Shown: positions 36,048 to 46,603, counted from the stretch's first letter. The stretch is DNA of 64,000 nt from Alistipes sp. An66 (GCF_002161445.1 NZ_NFHT01000006.1:1-64000), one strand, 5' to 3'. Notes: generated by a model not told the origin, from the sequence alone. A program made the numbers and translations.

Positions 36048-37244
36048 ATGAGAAAAAACCTCCTCCTGATTCCGGGACTTTTTTCCCTCTTTTTGCTGGG
36101 CTCCTGCACCCCGGAGTCCGATCCCAAGGTCGAGGCCGTGAAACGGGCGCTCGACGTTGCGCGATCCCAACTGGAACTCTCCGCTTCGGAATTCGATTCG
36201 CTGCCGGGCTTTCCGCGTTCGCTGATGCCGAAATTCAAGGTCGTTGACCCGAAGGACTGGACCAGCGGCTTCTATCCGGGGACGCTGTGGGAGGCCTACC
36301 GCCTGACGGGCGACGAGCGCCTGCGTGCCGAGGCCGGGAAATTCACCGCGCGCCTCGAAGGCATACAATATTATAAGGGGACGCACGACCTGGGCTTCAT
36401 GGTCTTTTGCAGCTACGGACAGCAGCAGCAGACGCTCCACGACGCCCATTCGGCCGAAGTGATCGTCGAGGCGTCGAACAGCCTCATTTCGCGCTGCGAT
36501 CCGGCCATTGGCGTGATCCGTTCGTGGGATTTCGGGGAGTGGAACTATCCGGTCATCATCGACAACATGATGAACCTGGAAATGCTCTTCTGGGCCTCGA
36601 AGCATACGGGCGACCCGCAATACCGTGACGTGGCGGTCCGCCATGCCGACATCACGCTGCGGAACCACTTCCGCGAGGACGCCAGTTCGTACCACGTGGT
36701 GAGCTACAACGACGACGGCACGGTCGAGAGCCGCGGGACGTTCCAGGGCTGCTCCGACACGTCGGCCTGGGCCCGGGGTCAGGGCTGGGGGCTCTACGGC
36801 TATACGATGTGCTACCGCGAGACGGGCGACACGAAGTATCTGGACCATGCACGGCGCATCGCCGCATTCATCATGAACCATCCGCGGACGCCCGAGGATC
36901 TGGTTCCCTACTGGGATTACGATGCTCCGGATATTCCCGACGCACCGCGCGACGCTTCGGCAGCGGCGGTGATCGCCTCGGCGCTCTTCGAGTTGTCGAC
37001 GCTGGTTCCCGAAAGCGAGGGCAAGACCTATTTCGACCGGGCGGAAGCGATGCTGATGAGCCTTTCGTCGGACGCCTATCTGGCCGAAAAGGGCACCAAC
37101 GGAGGTTTCATTCTGAAACACAGCGTGGGACACCTGCCGGCCGAGAGCGAGATCGACACGCCGCTGAACTACGCGGACTACTACTATCTGGAAGCCATCC
37201 AGCGTTATCTTTCGCTGCGGGGTCTCGACGCGCGTCGTCTCTGA
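36048..37244 (+). CDS. GH88 unsaturated glucuronyl hydrolase
   Basis: Hydrates and thereby cleaves the 4,5-unsaturated uronic acid from the non-reducing end of lyase-made disaccharides. The 398 residues begin with a lipoprotein-type signal (LFSLFLLGSC, Cys20), which suggests membrane anchoring, probably periplasmic. The alpha/alpha barrel shows DWTSGFYPGTLWE, HDLGFMVF with Asp114 and IIDNMMNLEMLFWA with Asp172, the two catalytic Asp of the family, and GQGWGLYGYTMC. Products feed KduI/KduD at 5-7 kb. It is the first gene of the locus. Position and similarity fit GAG-type GH88 such as the one in the Bacteroides heparin locus; sulfation tolerance cannot be read. Confidence 0.92.
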   Translation: MRKNLLLIPGLFSLFLLGSCTPESDPKVEAVKRALDVARSQLELSASEFDSLPGFPRSLMPKFKVVDPKDWTSGFYPGTLWEAYRLTGDERLRAEAGKFTARLEGIQYYKGTHDLGFMVFCSYGQQQQTLHDAHSAEVIVEASNSLISRCDPAIGVIRSWDFGEWNYPVIIDNMMNLEMLFWASKHTGDPQYRDVAVRHADITLRNHFREDASSYHVVSYNDDGTVESRGTFQGCSDTSAWARGQGWGLYGYTMCYRETGDTKYLDHARRIAAFIMNHPRTPEDLVPYWDYDAPDIPDAPRDASAAAVIASALFELSTLVPESEGKTYFDRAEAMLMSLSSDAYLAEKGTNGGFILKHSVGHLPAESEIDTPLNYADYYYLEAIQRYLSLRGLDARRL

Positions 37245-37343
37245 TCCGGAGGGCGGGGTATTTCCCTCCGTGCGGCCGTATCCTTCCGGGTGCGGTCCCC
37301 GGAGCGCATGCAGCAGACAAACAACCTAAAAATCACAAACCAT

Positions 37344-39479
37344 ATGAGAATTGAACTTTTACGGATTTTTGTCTCCGTAACCGGTCTGACATTCCTGTCG
37401 ACCGGATGTTTGAGCGACGATGCGATCGTATCGCAGGGCGGGAGCTCGACGAAGGGCGTCTACGAACCGACGGCACCGTCGGATTCCGAGGTCCGGGCGG
37501 AGGCCTTTTCGGTGTTGAACCTCGACTATCCGGGAATGGAGGAGGTCAAGGCACATTTCGAGGCGGGCGAGCCGGGCAAGGCGGCCCTCGCGCTTCGCGA
37601 CTACTACCGTTATTCGGCGCCGGTCAACAATCCGCTGGTCAACCTGCTGGGCACGACGCTCAGCGACGCGGAGCGCTCGGTTGCCGATGACGCGCTCTTC
37701 GAGAACGGCTACCGTTTCAAGGTCTCCACGTTCGTGGACGAAACGAACCATCCCTATTCGTATATGAATGCCGCGGGGGACGGCATCGACTGGACGCTCC
37801 ACGCCGACGGCGATCAGGAGCAGCGGGGCCAGCTGCACCGCCACCAGTGGTTCGTGCCGCAGGCGAAGGCCTATTACGTGACGCGCGACGACCGGTACAT
37901 CACCTCGTGGATCGGGGTCTACGACGACTGGTGGAAGACCCATCCCGCTCCGGAGTCCTATCCGGAGGCCAACCAGCCGAAGGATTACATCGGATGGGTT
38001 CCGTTGAGCGTGGCGGCGCGCGTGCAGGACATGTGCACGCTGATGGAGTATTACCGCTGGGCGGATGCCTTCGATGCGGCGGCCCTGACCCGTTTCGTGG
38101 AGCGGCTGTCGTTCCAGGTGGACTTCATCCGGAACAACTACTGGTCGGACTCGAACCACCGGATCTCGCAGGCCCAGGCCGTAGCGCTTGCGGGACTGCT
38201 GTTTCCGGAGATGAAGGCGGCTTCGGAGTGGGTCGACAGCGGGACTTCGATTCTCAACGAGGAGACCGCGAAGCAGTATTTCGCCGACGGGTGGCTCAAA
38301 GACAACGACCTGCACTACCACATCGGTTCGATCGAGAGTTTCCGTTCGGCGATGCTCGTGGCGGCGGCCAACGGCCAGACGGGTCGTTTCCCGGCCAGCT
38401 ATACGGAGGCGATCCGGCGGATGGTCGAGGTGGAGAAGTACCTGATCTACCCGAATTATGCGGTCTACAACGCCGCGGATGGCGACTACAACTATTCGAC
38501 GCCGAATTTCGGCGATACGCGTCCCACGTCGTGGACGCGCAACATTCTGCTGCGGCACATGCGCAACTACCGCGACCTGTTCCCCGATGACGAGGAGCTG
38601 AAATGGCTGGCCTCGCAGGGTGCCGAAGGGAAGATGCCTCCGACGGGCATCAAATGCTTCGAGGATGGCGGCCACTATACGATCCGCAACGGCTGGACCC
38701 GGGAGTCGACGATGATGGTGCTGGTGAATGCCGCCCAGACCCCCGTCGAGGCCTGGCACCGGCAGTGGGACAACAACAACTTCGAACTGTATGTCAACGG
38801 ACGCCAGTTCTTCCCCGATTCGGGCGTGTTCAGCTACAACAGCGGGAGCAGCGACCGCAACACCTATGCCCGCACGGACAACCACTCGACGCTGACGCTC
38901 GACAAGGTGAACATCTCGTCGTGCCGGGGCGTGTGCCTGCTGGCCGAGGAGCGTGCGGACTACGACCTGCTGATTCTGGAAAATCCCTCCTATTCGGGGC
39001 TGACGCACCGTCGTTCGGTGTGGTTCGTCGAGGAGCGTTTCTTCGTGATTCTGGACGAGGGTTACGGTTCGGCCGCGGGGACCGTGAACCTGAACTTCCT
39101 GCTTCTGCCGGGCGGGTCGTCGGAGGTGGTCGTCGATGCGGATCAGAACGGTGCCCATACGGCTTTTGCGGACGGGAACAACCTGCTGGTCCGGACCTTT
39201 GCGAACAAGCCGGTGACGACGGCCACGCGGACCGGGAATGTCTCGTTGAAGCTGGACAACTCGACGACGCGCAAGGCCTACCGGATTGACATGAAGAAGA
39301 GCGCCGACGATGCGGCGGCACGCTTCATCACGATCCTCTGTCCCACGAAGGACGCGACTTCGGAGACGGTCGGGGCGTCGTTCGTGGACGAGCCCTTCTC
39401 CGAGACTTCGGCGCGCATTTCGGTGACGGTCGGCGGCCGGGAGTATCGTCTCTCCTATACGTTGGAACCTAAAAATTAA
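37344..39479 (+). CDS. Heparinase III-like lyase (PL12), lipoprotein
   Basis: A heparan sulfate lyase-type enzyme of 711 residues with a lipobox at Cys22 (VTGLTFLSTGC), so it is membrane-anchored and may face outward. The N-terminal alpha/alpha toroid has FSVLNLDYPGMEEVKAHFEAGEPGKAALALRDYYRY, HRHQWFVPQAKAYY and SNHRISQAQAVALAGLLFPE (likely catalytic Asn). LHYHIGSIESF (Tyr/His) follows. The C-terminal beta-sandwich has DNHSTLTLDKV (His) and a GLTHRRSVWFVEERFFVILD segment. It is the most divergent of three PL12 members here and the only one with an obvious lipobox. The start at 37344 was chosen for the signal sequence. Confidence 0.88.
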   Translation: MRIELLRIFVSVTGLTFLSTGCLSDDAIVSQGGSSTKGVYEPTAPSDSEVRAEAFSVLNLDYPGMEEVKAHFEAGEPGKAALALRDYYRYSAPVNNPLVNLLGTTLSDAERSVADDALFENGYRFKVSTFVDETNHPYSYMNAAGDGIDWTLHADGDQEQRGQLHRHQWFVPQAKAYYVTRDDRYITSWIGVYDDWWKTHPAPESYPEANQPKDYIGWVPLSVAARVQDMCTLMEYYRWADAFDAAALTRFVERLSFQVDFIRNNYWSDSNHRISQAQAVALAGLLFPEMKAASEWVDSGTSILNEETAKQYFADGWLKDNDLHYHIGSIESFRSAMLVAAANGQTGRFPASYTEAIRRMVEVEKYLIYPNYAVYNAADGDYNYSTPNFGDTRPTSWTRNILLRHMRNYRDLFPDDEELKWLASQGAEGKMPPTGIKCFEDGGHYTIRNGWTRESTMMVLVNAAQTPVEAWHRQWDNNNFELYVNGRQFFPDSGVFSYNSGSSDRNTYARTDNHSTLTLDKVNISSCRGVCLLAEERADYDLLILENPSYSGLTHRRSVWFVEERFFVILDEGYGSAAGTVNLNFLLLPGGSSEVVVDADQNGAHTAFADGNNLLVRTFANKPVTTATRTGNVSLKLDNSTTRKAYRIDMKKSADDAAARFITILCPTKDATSETVGASFVDEPFSETSARISVTVGGREYRLSYTLEPKN

Positions 39480-39485
39480 CCCTAT

Positions 39486-41657
39486 ATGAACAAGTCATCC
39501 ATTTTACACAACCTGTTGCTCATCGTCGCGCTCTGTGCGTCGGGCCTCTGGTCCTGCACGGAGGACGAGACCGCGAGCCCGGTTACGCTCCACTTCCAGT
39601 CGGTGGGCGACATCGGTCCCGGCATGCCCTATCGGGGCGTTGCTCCGACATACAGCGGCGCCGCGCCTTCGGACTTCGCCATCGAGTCCATCACGCTCGA
39701 CGGGGTCTCCTTCACGGACGAGGTGCCCTGTTTCGCACTCGATCCGCAGTCGGGATTCCTGACGATCTCCGACAGCCGTGATCTTCCGCTGGGGACCTAC
39801 CGTTTCACGGTGTCGTGCCTGGCTGCGGGGAGCCGGCATATTTTCCCCGATGCCTTCTCGGTGCGCATGGTCGCCGCGACTCCGGAACAGATCATCGTGA
39901 CGCCGAATCTGATCGAGGCGCTCTACGACGAGGAGCGGGTCGCCTGGCCGACGGCGCAGGTGGCACCGGCCGACGAAGCCGTGTCGTTCAACGGCTACGC
40001 GCTCGTGCAGGAGAAGGGCAAGGAGTATTTCCAGATTTCGAGCAGCGGCGTCATTTCGGTCAACCTCAAATACGAGGGTACGATTCCTCCGGGGGTCTAC
40101 AAACCGGTGCTGCGCCTGACCACGAAGGCCGGGTCGGCGGATTATGCGGACGCCGTGACGATCCGGGTGAACAGCGAGCCGCTGGGTGTTACCTATGCCC
40201 GCAATCCGGGTACGGCGGAGATCGGCACCGCTTTCCGGAGCGATGTACCCGAACTGCTGGGTTCGACCGACGAGGTGCATTATGCCATTCTTTCGGTGTC
40301 GCCCTCCACGGACCAGTTTGCGATCGACCCGGCGACGGGCGTCATTTCGCTGGCCGAGGGCCACACGCTTCCGGCCAACTCGTCGTATGAGTTCTCGCTG
40401 GCCGTGTCGAACAAGTTCAGCAACGGCGAGGCCGTAGCCCTGCGCGGCGTCTATGCGGTCGAGGTCGTTCCGTTCATTACGCCGATCGACCCGTCGACGT
40501 TCAGCTATGCCCCGGCGACGATGACCGAGGCCTGCAAGTTCGAGACGGAGAAGGCCGAAGGCTTCGTGGGCGATGTGGTAACCTTCTCGCTGGGCGAGCT
40601 TCCGGAGGAGCTGCAAGGCTGGGTCGTCATCGACAGCCAGACGGGCCGGATCACGATTCCGCGCGGCAACGGGATTCCGCAGGGCAGCTACGAGATTCCG
40701 GTCGTCGTGACCAATCCGAAGAGCGATCCGGAGGCTCCGACGACGGCGACGCTGTCGCTGACCGTCGAGGCGAACCCCAACATGTTCTACAAGTTCGGCT
40801 ACGGCAACAACCTGGGTCTGCCGGCGGAGGAGCACTTCGACCAGTTCCGCTGGGACGGCGACGGCTCTACGAATGTGGATAAGGTCATACCGTTGTCGGG
40901 CGGCTACAACGACTTCAACGGCCGCACGCCGACCTTCAAGGTGGAGGTGATCCACGACTGGGCGATGCAGAATGCCGGGACGACCACGACGGTGGACACA
41001 AACGGCGACCTGCACCTGAAAATGCGCGGCAACCGCTGGGGACAGATCGGTTACGTGCGCGTAACGGCGACGCTGGGCGAGGGCGAGACCTCCGTATCGC
41101 GGTCGACGATCGTCTTCGTGATGCTGCGCAATCCGTCCAATAGCAACCAGATCGAATACACGCCGTTCGTCTTCCGGATCAATTCGCGGGCGGGCGGATA
41201 CTCGGGCGTACCGCCGACGTACGGTTCGGGCGTCGACGCCTCGAAGGTGATGATGAGATGGCGCCAGAACTGTTTCTTCTACGAGGGCCTCGGCACCGGG
41301 GAGACGAAGTCCGGCGGCAAGCTCGAAGCCGGTCAGACCGAACGCACCATCTACAAGATCTGGGCAACCTATTTCAGCAATGGTATTGCAGACGTCTCCA
41401 ACAGTATGCCTTTCAGTTGGTACAATACGACCGGAGTCAAGGACAGCAACGAGAACATGTCGCGGAAGCTGGGTTACTTCGATCCGGACAACGGCAACCA
41501 GCTCTACATCGCCCCGAACAAGTGGCTCAATGCCGGTCAGCCGGTCAACGGCGTACTGACCTTCCAGGCGAGCTATTCGGTCACGGCCAACAACGAGGAT
41601 CTCGGGAAAACGACGAATCTGATCGGTGTGGCCGTATGGCTCGACGAGAATTTCTAA
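39486..41657 (+). CDS. Surface glycan-binding lipoprotein (SGBP-like)
   Basis: An exported 723-residue lipoprotein (lipobox ASGLWSC, Cys24) next to susC, the position of SusE/F-like or SGBP proteins. The chain holds several Ig/cadherin-like beta domains: about 30-130, 130-230, 230-335 and 340-440, each with a repeated pattern such as FAIDPATGVISL and VIDSQTGRITIPRG. A larger C-terminal domain (about 445-723) follows, with KFGYGNNLGLPAEEHFDQFRWDGDG and many Trp/Tyr, probably the glycan-binding part. The architecture resembles the DUF4958-type protein of Bacteroides heparin loci (from memory, not verified). It probably captures GAG chains at the cell surface. Confidence 0.75.
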   Translation: MNKSSILHNLLLIVALCASGLWSCTEDETASPVTLHFQSVGDIGPGMPYRGVAPTYSGAAPSDFAIESITLDGVSFTDEVPCFALDPQSGFLTISDSRDLPLGTYRFTVSCLAAGSRHIFPDAFSVRMVAATPEQIIVTPNLIEALYDEERVAWPTAQVAPADEAVSFNGYALVQEKGKEYFQISSSGVISVNLKYEGTIPPGVYKPVLRLTTKAGSADYADAVTIRVNSEPLGVTYARNPGTAEIGTAFRSDVPELLGSTDEVHYAILSVSPSTDQFAIDPATGVISLAEGHTLPANSSYEFSLAVSNKFSNGEAVALRGVYAVEVVPFITPIDPSTFSYAPATMTEACKFETEKAEGFVGDVVTFSLGELPEELQGWVVIDSQTGRITIPRGNGIPQGSYEIPVVVTNPKSDPEAPTTATLSLTVEANPNMFYKFGYGNNLGLPAEEHFDQFRWDGDGSTNVDKVIPLSGGYNDFNGRTPTFKVEVIHDWAMQNAGTTTTVDTNGDLHLKMRGNRWGQIGYVRVTATLGEGETSVSRSTIVFVMLRNPSNSNQIEYTPFVFRINSRAGGYSGVPPTYGSGVDASKVMMRWRQNCFFYEGLGTGETKSGGKLEAGQTERTIYKIWATYFSNGIADVSNSMPFSWYNTTGVKDSNENMSRKLGYFDPDNGNQLYIAPNKWLNAGQPVNGVLTFQASYSVTANNEDLGKTTNLIGVAVWLDENF

Positions 41658-41677
41658 CCTAACAGCAAACAGAAACC

Positions 41678-44600
41678 ATGCAATATATCATCAAATGCGC
41701 CAAAGGGTTCCACAAGGGTCTCATGCTGACCCTTGCGGCCCTGACGCTGGCCCTTACGGCTTCGGCGCAGAGCAAGATAACGGGGCGGGTCGTGGATGAG
41801 AACGGCCAGCCGGCCATCGGCGCCAACATCATCGTGAGCGGGACGACGCAGGGAGCCTCGGCCGATATCGAGGGTCGTTTCACGCTCACGGTCAAGGCGA
41901 ACGCCACGCTTGTGGTCTCCTACCTGGGCTATCAGACCCAGGAGATCAAGGTCGGGACCCGGACCGACTTCCAGATCCGGCTCCAACCCGAGGCCAACAT
42001 CATGGACGAGGTGGTGGTCGTGGGCTACGGTTCCACGAAGCGTTCCGACCTGACGGGTTCGATCTCGTCGGTTTCGGCCAAGAACATCGAAGGCTACCAG
42101 TCGGGATCGGTTCTGGGAGCGTTGAGCGGCCAGGTGGCGGGCGTCCAGATCACCACGGCGGACGGAACGCCGGGTGCGGGCTTCGACATCAAGATCCGCG
42201 GTATCGGCACGGTGAACGGCGATGCGGCCCCGCTCTATATCGTCGACGGCTTCCAGGTGGACAACATCGACTACCTGTCGGGCAACGACATCGAGCAGGT
42301 CGACATGCTGAAAGACGCCTCGGCGGCGGCGATCTACGGAGCGCGTGCGGCCAACGGCGTGGTGCTCGTGACGACGAAGTCGGGCAAGATCGGCCGTCCG
42401 ACGGTGACGTACAACGGATCGGCGAGCTACCGTCAGATCTCCAAGACGCTGGATCTGCTGAACAACTACGAGTTTGCGAAGTTCCAGCAGGAGTCGGGAT
42501 TCAACACCTACTGGCGCGAGGGCACCGATTCGAACGGAAAGCCGTACCGTTATCAGACGGCGGAGGACTACCTGAAAGTGCCGGGCATCGACTGGCAGAA
42601 CGAGGTGTTCCGTCCGACGTGGTCGCAGGACCACAACGTGGCGTTGTCGGGCGGTACGGAGAATACGCGTTACAGCGTCTCCTTCTCGGACTATCTGGAA
42701 AACGGTATCTTCAACAACAGCGGTTTCAACAAGGTCACGGGCAAGATGACGCTCAACCAGAAGGTTACGAAATGGCTGACCGCCGACGTGAAGCTCACCT
42801 ATGCGAATACGGAGAAGCGGGGTATCGGCACCTCGGGCGACCAGGGCCGTTTCAACATGCTGGGGACGGTGCTCCGGTCCCGGCCCACGGGCGGATTGTT
42901 GATGAGCGACTACGAGATGCTCCATACGGCGGTCGACCCGCTCGTCGAGGAGAACACGTCGGGAAACCTGGCGCAGGTGAACCCGATCATCCAGACGGAG
43001 TCGGTGACGAACAAGAAGCGCACGGAGCAGTGGATCGCGAACCTGGGTCTGACGTTCCGCCTGGGCAAGAAGTGGACGTTGAAGACGACGGGGACCTACA
43101 ACGTGGCCAACTACCGTCAGGACATCTTCTACCACGAACAGTCGCGTCAGGCGATTTCGAACAATGCACCCTACGGCTCCACGCAGATGGGCCGCGACAT
43201 GCGCTGGTCGAACTCCAACCTGCTGACCTACCGCATGGGCCGCAAGGCGGGCCATTCGTTGGAGGTGCTCATCGGCCAGGAGAACTCGGGGCGCACGACC
43301 GAATACCTGAAAGGCACGGCGATGGACTTTCCGTTCGACAATCTGGGGAACAACAACCTGGGTCTGGGCGCGAAGCCCACGGAGGTGACGTCGAACTATG
43401 CGGAGTCGATGCTCGTTTCGTTCTTCACGCGGGTGAACTACAACTACCGGGACCGTTATTTCTTCGATGCGACGCTTCGTGCCGACGGTTCGACGGTGTT
43501 CAGCGACGGCAACAAGTGGGGCGTATTCCCGGCCTTTTCGGCGGCGTGGCGCATTTCGGAGGAGAAGTTCATGAAGAACCAGCGGACGATTTCGAACCTG
43601 AAACTGCGTCTGGGCTGGGGTCAGGTCGGCAATGACCGCATCACCAACTACCTCTCCCTGATGCTCTATTCGAAGGTTCCGATCGGCATCGGCACGGACC
43701 AGATGATCGCCCTGCAACCGAAGCAGCTGGCCAACGACGAGCTGCGTTGGGAGGCGTCGCAGAGTACGAACCTGGGTATCGACTTCGGGTTGTTCGACAA
43801 CCGGTTGAGCATGACGGCCGACTTTTTCATCAAGGATACGAAGGACCTGCTGATGAATGCGTCGATTCCGGGCGTGACGGGCTTCACGTCGCAGTGGCAG
43901 AACATCGGCAAGATCCGCAACAAGGGAATCGAGCTGTCGATCACGTCGACGAACTTCGACACGCGGGGCGGGTTCCGCTGGACGACGAACTTCAACATCT
44001 CGTTCATCCGCAACGAACTGCGGGCTCTGGCGAGCGGCGAGCAGTCGCGGCTGTTCACCTCGGGGTGGTCGGCCGACTATGTGAACGACTACATCGCGCA
44101 GGTCGGTTCGTCGCTGGGCGACATGTACGGCTACGTGTTCGACGGGATCTACCAATCGGACGATTTCGTCTGGAACGAGGGTTCGGGCAAGCTGACGCTC
44201 CGCGAGGGGGTTGTCGACATGTCGGATAACTTCGGCAGCACGTTCGGCCCGGGATGCGTCAAGTACAAGGACATCGACGGCGACGGGAAGATCACGACGG
44301 CCGACCGCACCAAGATCGGCAACGGTACGCCGCTGTTCTTCGGAGGTATCACGAACACGTTCAACTACAAGGGTTTCGATTTGAGTTTCATGTTCCAGTT
44401 CAACTACGGGAACGACGTCTACAACGCCACGCGGCTGTACGGCAACACGACCATGGAGAAGAACTACAACATGATGGCGGAGGTTGCCGGCCGCTGGACC
44501 GAGACGAACGCCTCGAATTCGGTTCCGAAGTACAACGGTTACATCAAGAACGAGGTCTATTCGCGCTTCATCGAGGACGGGTCGTTCCTGCGGTTGAAGA

Positions 44601-44824
44601 ACCTGACGTTCGGCTACACGCTTCCGCAGAAGCTCACGCGGAAGATCTACGTTTCGAAGCTCCGGCTCTATTTCTCGGCGCAGAATCTCTTCGTCGTGAC
44701 GGGCTACTCGGGCTACGATCCGGAGGTGAGCGTTGCGTCGTCGAGTCCCACCACGCCGGCGCTGGACTGGGGAGCCTATCCGAAGAGCCGGGTATTTACA
44801 TTTGGCATCGATCTTACACTCTAA
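41678..44824 (+). CDS. SusC-family TonB-dependent outer membrane transporter
   Basis: The glycan importer of the locus, 1048 residues. After a signal peptide (LTLAALTLALTASAQ) comes a carboxypeptidase-regulatory-like domain (about 28-105: SKITGRVVDENGQPAIGANIIVSGTTQG). A TonB box region DEVVVVGYGSTKRSDLTGSIS and the plug (LSGQVAGVQITTADGTPGAGFDIKIRGIGT) precede the beta-barrel, which ends with the short aromatic-spaced strand RVFTFGIDLTL. It is paired with SusD 12 bp downstream. Substrate is inferred from neighbours to be GAG oligosaccharides. Import needs TonB/ExbBD, such as those at 16.8-18.7 kb. Confidence 0.96.
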   Translation: MQYIIKCAKGFHKGLMLTLAALTLALTASAQSKITGRVVDENGQPAIGANIIVSGTTQGASADIEGRFTLTVKANATLVVSYLGYQTQEIKVGTRTDFQIRLQPEANIMDEVVVVGYGSTKRSDLTGSISSVSAKNIEGYQSGSVLGALSGQVAGVQITTADGTPGAGFDIKIRGIGTVNGDAAPLYIVDGFQVDNIDYLSGNDIEQVDMLKDASAAAIYGARAANGVVLVTTKSGKIGRPTVTYNGSASYRQISKTLDLLNNYEFAKFQQESGFNTYWREGTDSNGKPYRYQTAEDYLKVPGIDWQNEVFRPTWSQDHNVALSGGTENTRYSVSFSDYLENGIFNNSGFNKVTGKMTLNQKVTKWLTADVKLTYANTEKRGIGTSGDQGRFNMLGTVLRSRPTGGLLMSDYEMLHTAVDPLVEENTSGNLAQVNPIIQTESVTNKKRTEQWIANLGLTFRLGKKWTLKTTGTYNVANYRQDIFYHEQSRQAISNNAPYGSTQMGRDMRWSNSNLLTYRMGRKAGHSLEVLIGQENSGRTTEYLKGTAMDFPFDNLGNNNLGLGAKPTEVTSNYAESMLVSFFTRVNYNYRDRYFFDATLRADGSTVFSDGNKWGVFPAFSAAWRISEEKFMKNQRTISNLKLRLGWGQVGNDRITNYLSLMLYSKVPIGIGTDQMIALQPKQLANDELRWEASQSTNLGIDFGLFDNRLSMTADFFIKDTKDLLMNASIPGVTGFTSQWQNIGKIRNKGIELSITSTNFDTRGGFRWTTNFNISFIRNELRALASGEQSRLFTSGWSADYVNDYIAQVGSSLGDMYGYVFDGIYQSDDFVWNEGSGKLTLREGVVDMSDNFGSTFGPGCVKYKDIDGDGKITTADRTKIGNGTPLFFGGITNTFNYKGFDLSFMFQFNYGNDVYNATRLYGNTTMEKNYNMMAEVAGRWTETNASNSVPKYNGYIKNEVYSRFIEDGSFLRLKNLTFGYTLPQKLTRKIYVSKLRLYFSAQNLFVVTGYSGYDPEVSVASSSPTTPALDWGAYPKSRVFTFGIDLTL

Positions 44825-44836
44825 ATTCGAAGAAAC

Positions 44837-46552
44837 ATGAAAAAATATATGTTCATCTTGTCGGCCGTCATGCTACTGTTCGCCTCCTGCGATCTGGAAG
44901 AGGAGTCGAAGGTCGAGGTTCCGATGGATTTCGTGGACAACGTGGAGAAGGCCGAACTGGTTTTGCTGGGCGTCTACCAGTCGCTGACGTCGCAGTATCT
45001 TTACGGTTACCATCTGTCGATGCTCTTCACGCTGGGTACGGACGAGGCGCAGGTCGAGGGAAACACGACCTCGTCGCCGCGGGAGATTCCGACGAACTTC
45101 CACAATGCGTCGACGAAGGAGATCGCACAGACGTGGAACACGCTTTACAAGGCGATCTACAACGCCAACAGCTGCATCGAGACGCTCGAACGCAGCATGG
45201 AGAAGTGGTCCGAGGGCGACAAACAGCTGACGACCTATTACATTGCGGAGGCCCGTGCGCTGCGGGCGCTCTACTATTTCGAGCTGGTTCGCTGGTTCGG
45301 GAACGTGGCGCTGGTGACGCGGACCGAGGAGTCGTACCGCCCGAACGACTATTTCGAGCAGGCGGATCCGGCGGATGTCTATGCGTTCATCGAGTCCGAT
45401 CTGAAATATGCGGCGGAGGTTCTTCCGTGGGCGGATGACGACCATGTCCGGACGTCGAATGCCTTTCGTTTTTCGAAGGGCGGGGCGCTGGGCCTGCTGA
45501 CGAAGGTCTACTGCACGTGGGCGGGTTATCCCGTGCACGACGAGACGAAGTGGGCCGAGGCGGTCAGGACGGCCAAGATCGTCGTCGAGTCGGGGCATCA
45601 CGGGCTGCTGCCGGGTTTCCGCACGCTGTGGGAGAATTCGGGAGCCAGCGTCTGGGATTCGCGCGAGAGTCTCGTGGAGGTTTCGTTCTACTGGAATTCG
45701 AAGACGGGGTCGTCGGATCCGGTGGGGATGATCGGCAAGTGGAACGGGGTTCAGACGTCGCAGGCCGGGAACCGGGGCACGTGCCAGGCGCGCTGGCGGG
45801 TCGTGTACCCGTTCGTGCAGAAGTGGGAGAATGCCGCGTCGGACGATCCGCGCCGGGCGCTTTCGGTGGCCGACTACTGCTACGGCTTCACGGGAACGGT
45901 GAAGGTCAGCGGCGAGACCTATACGGTCGTGGATACGGACGGCAAGCAGAACTACATGGATTGGCTCGAAACGGCGGCGGACTTCACGGAGTCGAAGACG
46001 GGCAAGCGTCCGGAGATCACCGAGGAGAAGCGCGACGAGCTGCGCATCAAGTACACGCCGGCGAAGTGGGATGTCGAGGAGTACGCGAAGAATTCGCCGC
46101 TTTACAACCAGAACTACAACTCGACGATCAACTGGTATGTTCTCCGCTATGCGGACCTGCTGCTGCTTTACGCCGAGGCGTTGAACGAGACGCAGGGGCC
46201 CACCGAGGCGGCGCATTCGGCGCTGAATGCGGTTCGCCGCCGGGCCTTCGGGGATCAGAGCCATGATCTGCGCGATCTTTCGCAGGATGCGCTTCGCGAG
46301 GCGATCCGCAACGAACGGGCCTACGAACTCTGCTTCGAGGGGCACCGCAAGAGCGACCTGATCCGTTGGGGGATCTACTATTCGACGATCCGCCAGACGG
46401 CGCAGGACGTGGCGGATTGGAGCAGCACGTCGAAATCCTCGTACATTGTTTTCAACTACACGCGCGAGGGGCGTCACGAGCTGATGCCCATCCCGCAGAC
46501 GCAGCTGGACATCATGCCTCGTTTCAAGCAGAATCCGGGTTGGGGCATCTGA
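44837..46552 (+). CDS. SusD-family glycan-binding lipoprotein (RagB/SusD)
   Basis: Forms the lid on SusC and binds glycan at the cell surface. The 571-residue lipoprotein has the lipobox LLFASC (Cys16). The TPR-like helical N-terminal half has WNTLYKAIYNANSCIETLERS and AEARALRALYYFELVRWFGNVALVTR. The C-terminal RagB/SusD region has RYADLLLLYAEALNETQGPTEAAHSALNAVRRRAF and LREAIRNERAYELCFEGHRKSDLIRWG. A strong terminator follows directly. Confidence 0.96.
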   Translation: MKKYMFILSAVMLLFASCDLEEESKVEVPMDFVDNVEKAELVLLGVYQSLTSQYLYGYHLSMLFTLGTDEAQVEGNTTSSPREIPTNFHNASTKEIAQTWNTLYKAIYNANSCIETLERSMEKWSEGDKQLTTYYIAEARALRALYYFELVRWFGNVALVTRTEESYRPNDYFEQADPADVYAFIESDLKYAAEVLPWADDDHVRTSNAFRFSKGGALGLLTKVYCTWAGYPVHDETKWAEAVRTAKIVVESGHHGLLPGFRTLWENSGASVWDSRESLVEVSFYWNSKTGSSDPVGMIGKWNGVQTSQAGNRGTCQARWRVVYPFVQKWENAASDDPRRALSVADYCYGFTGTVKVSGETYTVVDTDGKQNYMDWLETAADFTESKTGKRPEITEEKRDELRIKYTPAKWDVEEYAKNSPLYNQNYNSTINWYVLRYADLLLLYAEALNETQGPTEAAHSALNAVRRRAFGDQSHDLRDLSQDALREAIRNERAYELCFEGHRKSDLIRWGIYYSTIRQTAQDVADWSSTSKSSYIVFNYTREGRHELMPIPQTQLDIMPRFKQNPGWGI

Positions 46553-46564
46553 TAAACCGTTTTG

Positions 46565-46603
46565 GGGTCCGGACAGATGGATTTCTGTCCGGACTTTTTT
46601 TTG
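46565..46603 (+). terminator. Terminator after susD inside the PUL
   Basis: Stem GTCCGGACAGA / TCTGTCCGGAC followed by eight T, between susD and the PL8 gene on the same strand. It would lower or separate expression of PL8 and GH95 relative to susCD. Confidence 0.9.

Noticed and set aside
35958..37133. 391-codon minus-strand frame opposite GH88
   Set aside because: Shadow frame; plus strand encodes GH88 with both catalytic Asp.
37243..37343. Terminator between GH88 and PL12
   Set aside because: A GGAGGG/CCCTCC hairpin exists at about 37247-37271 but has no T-run, so operon read-through is more likely.
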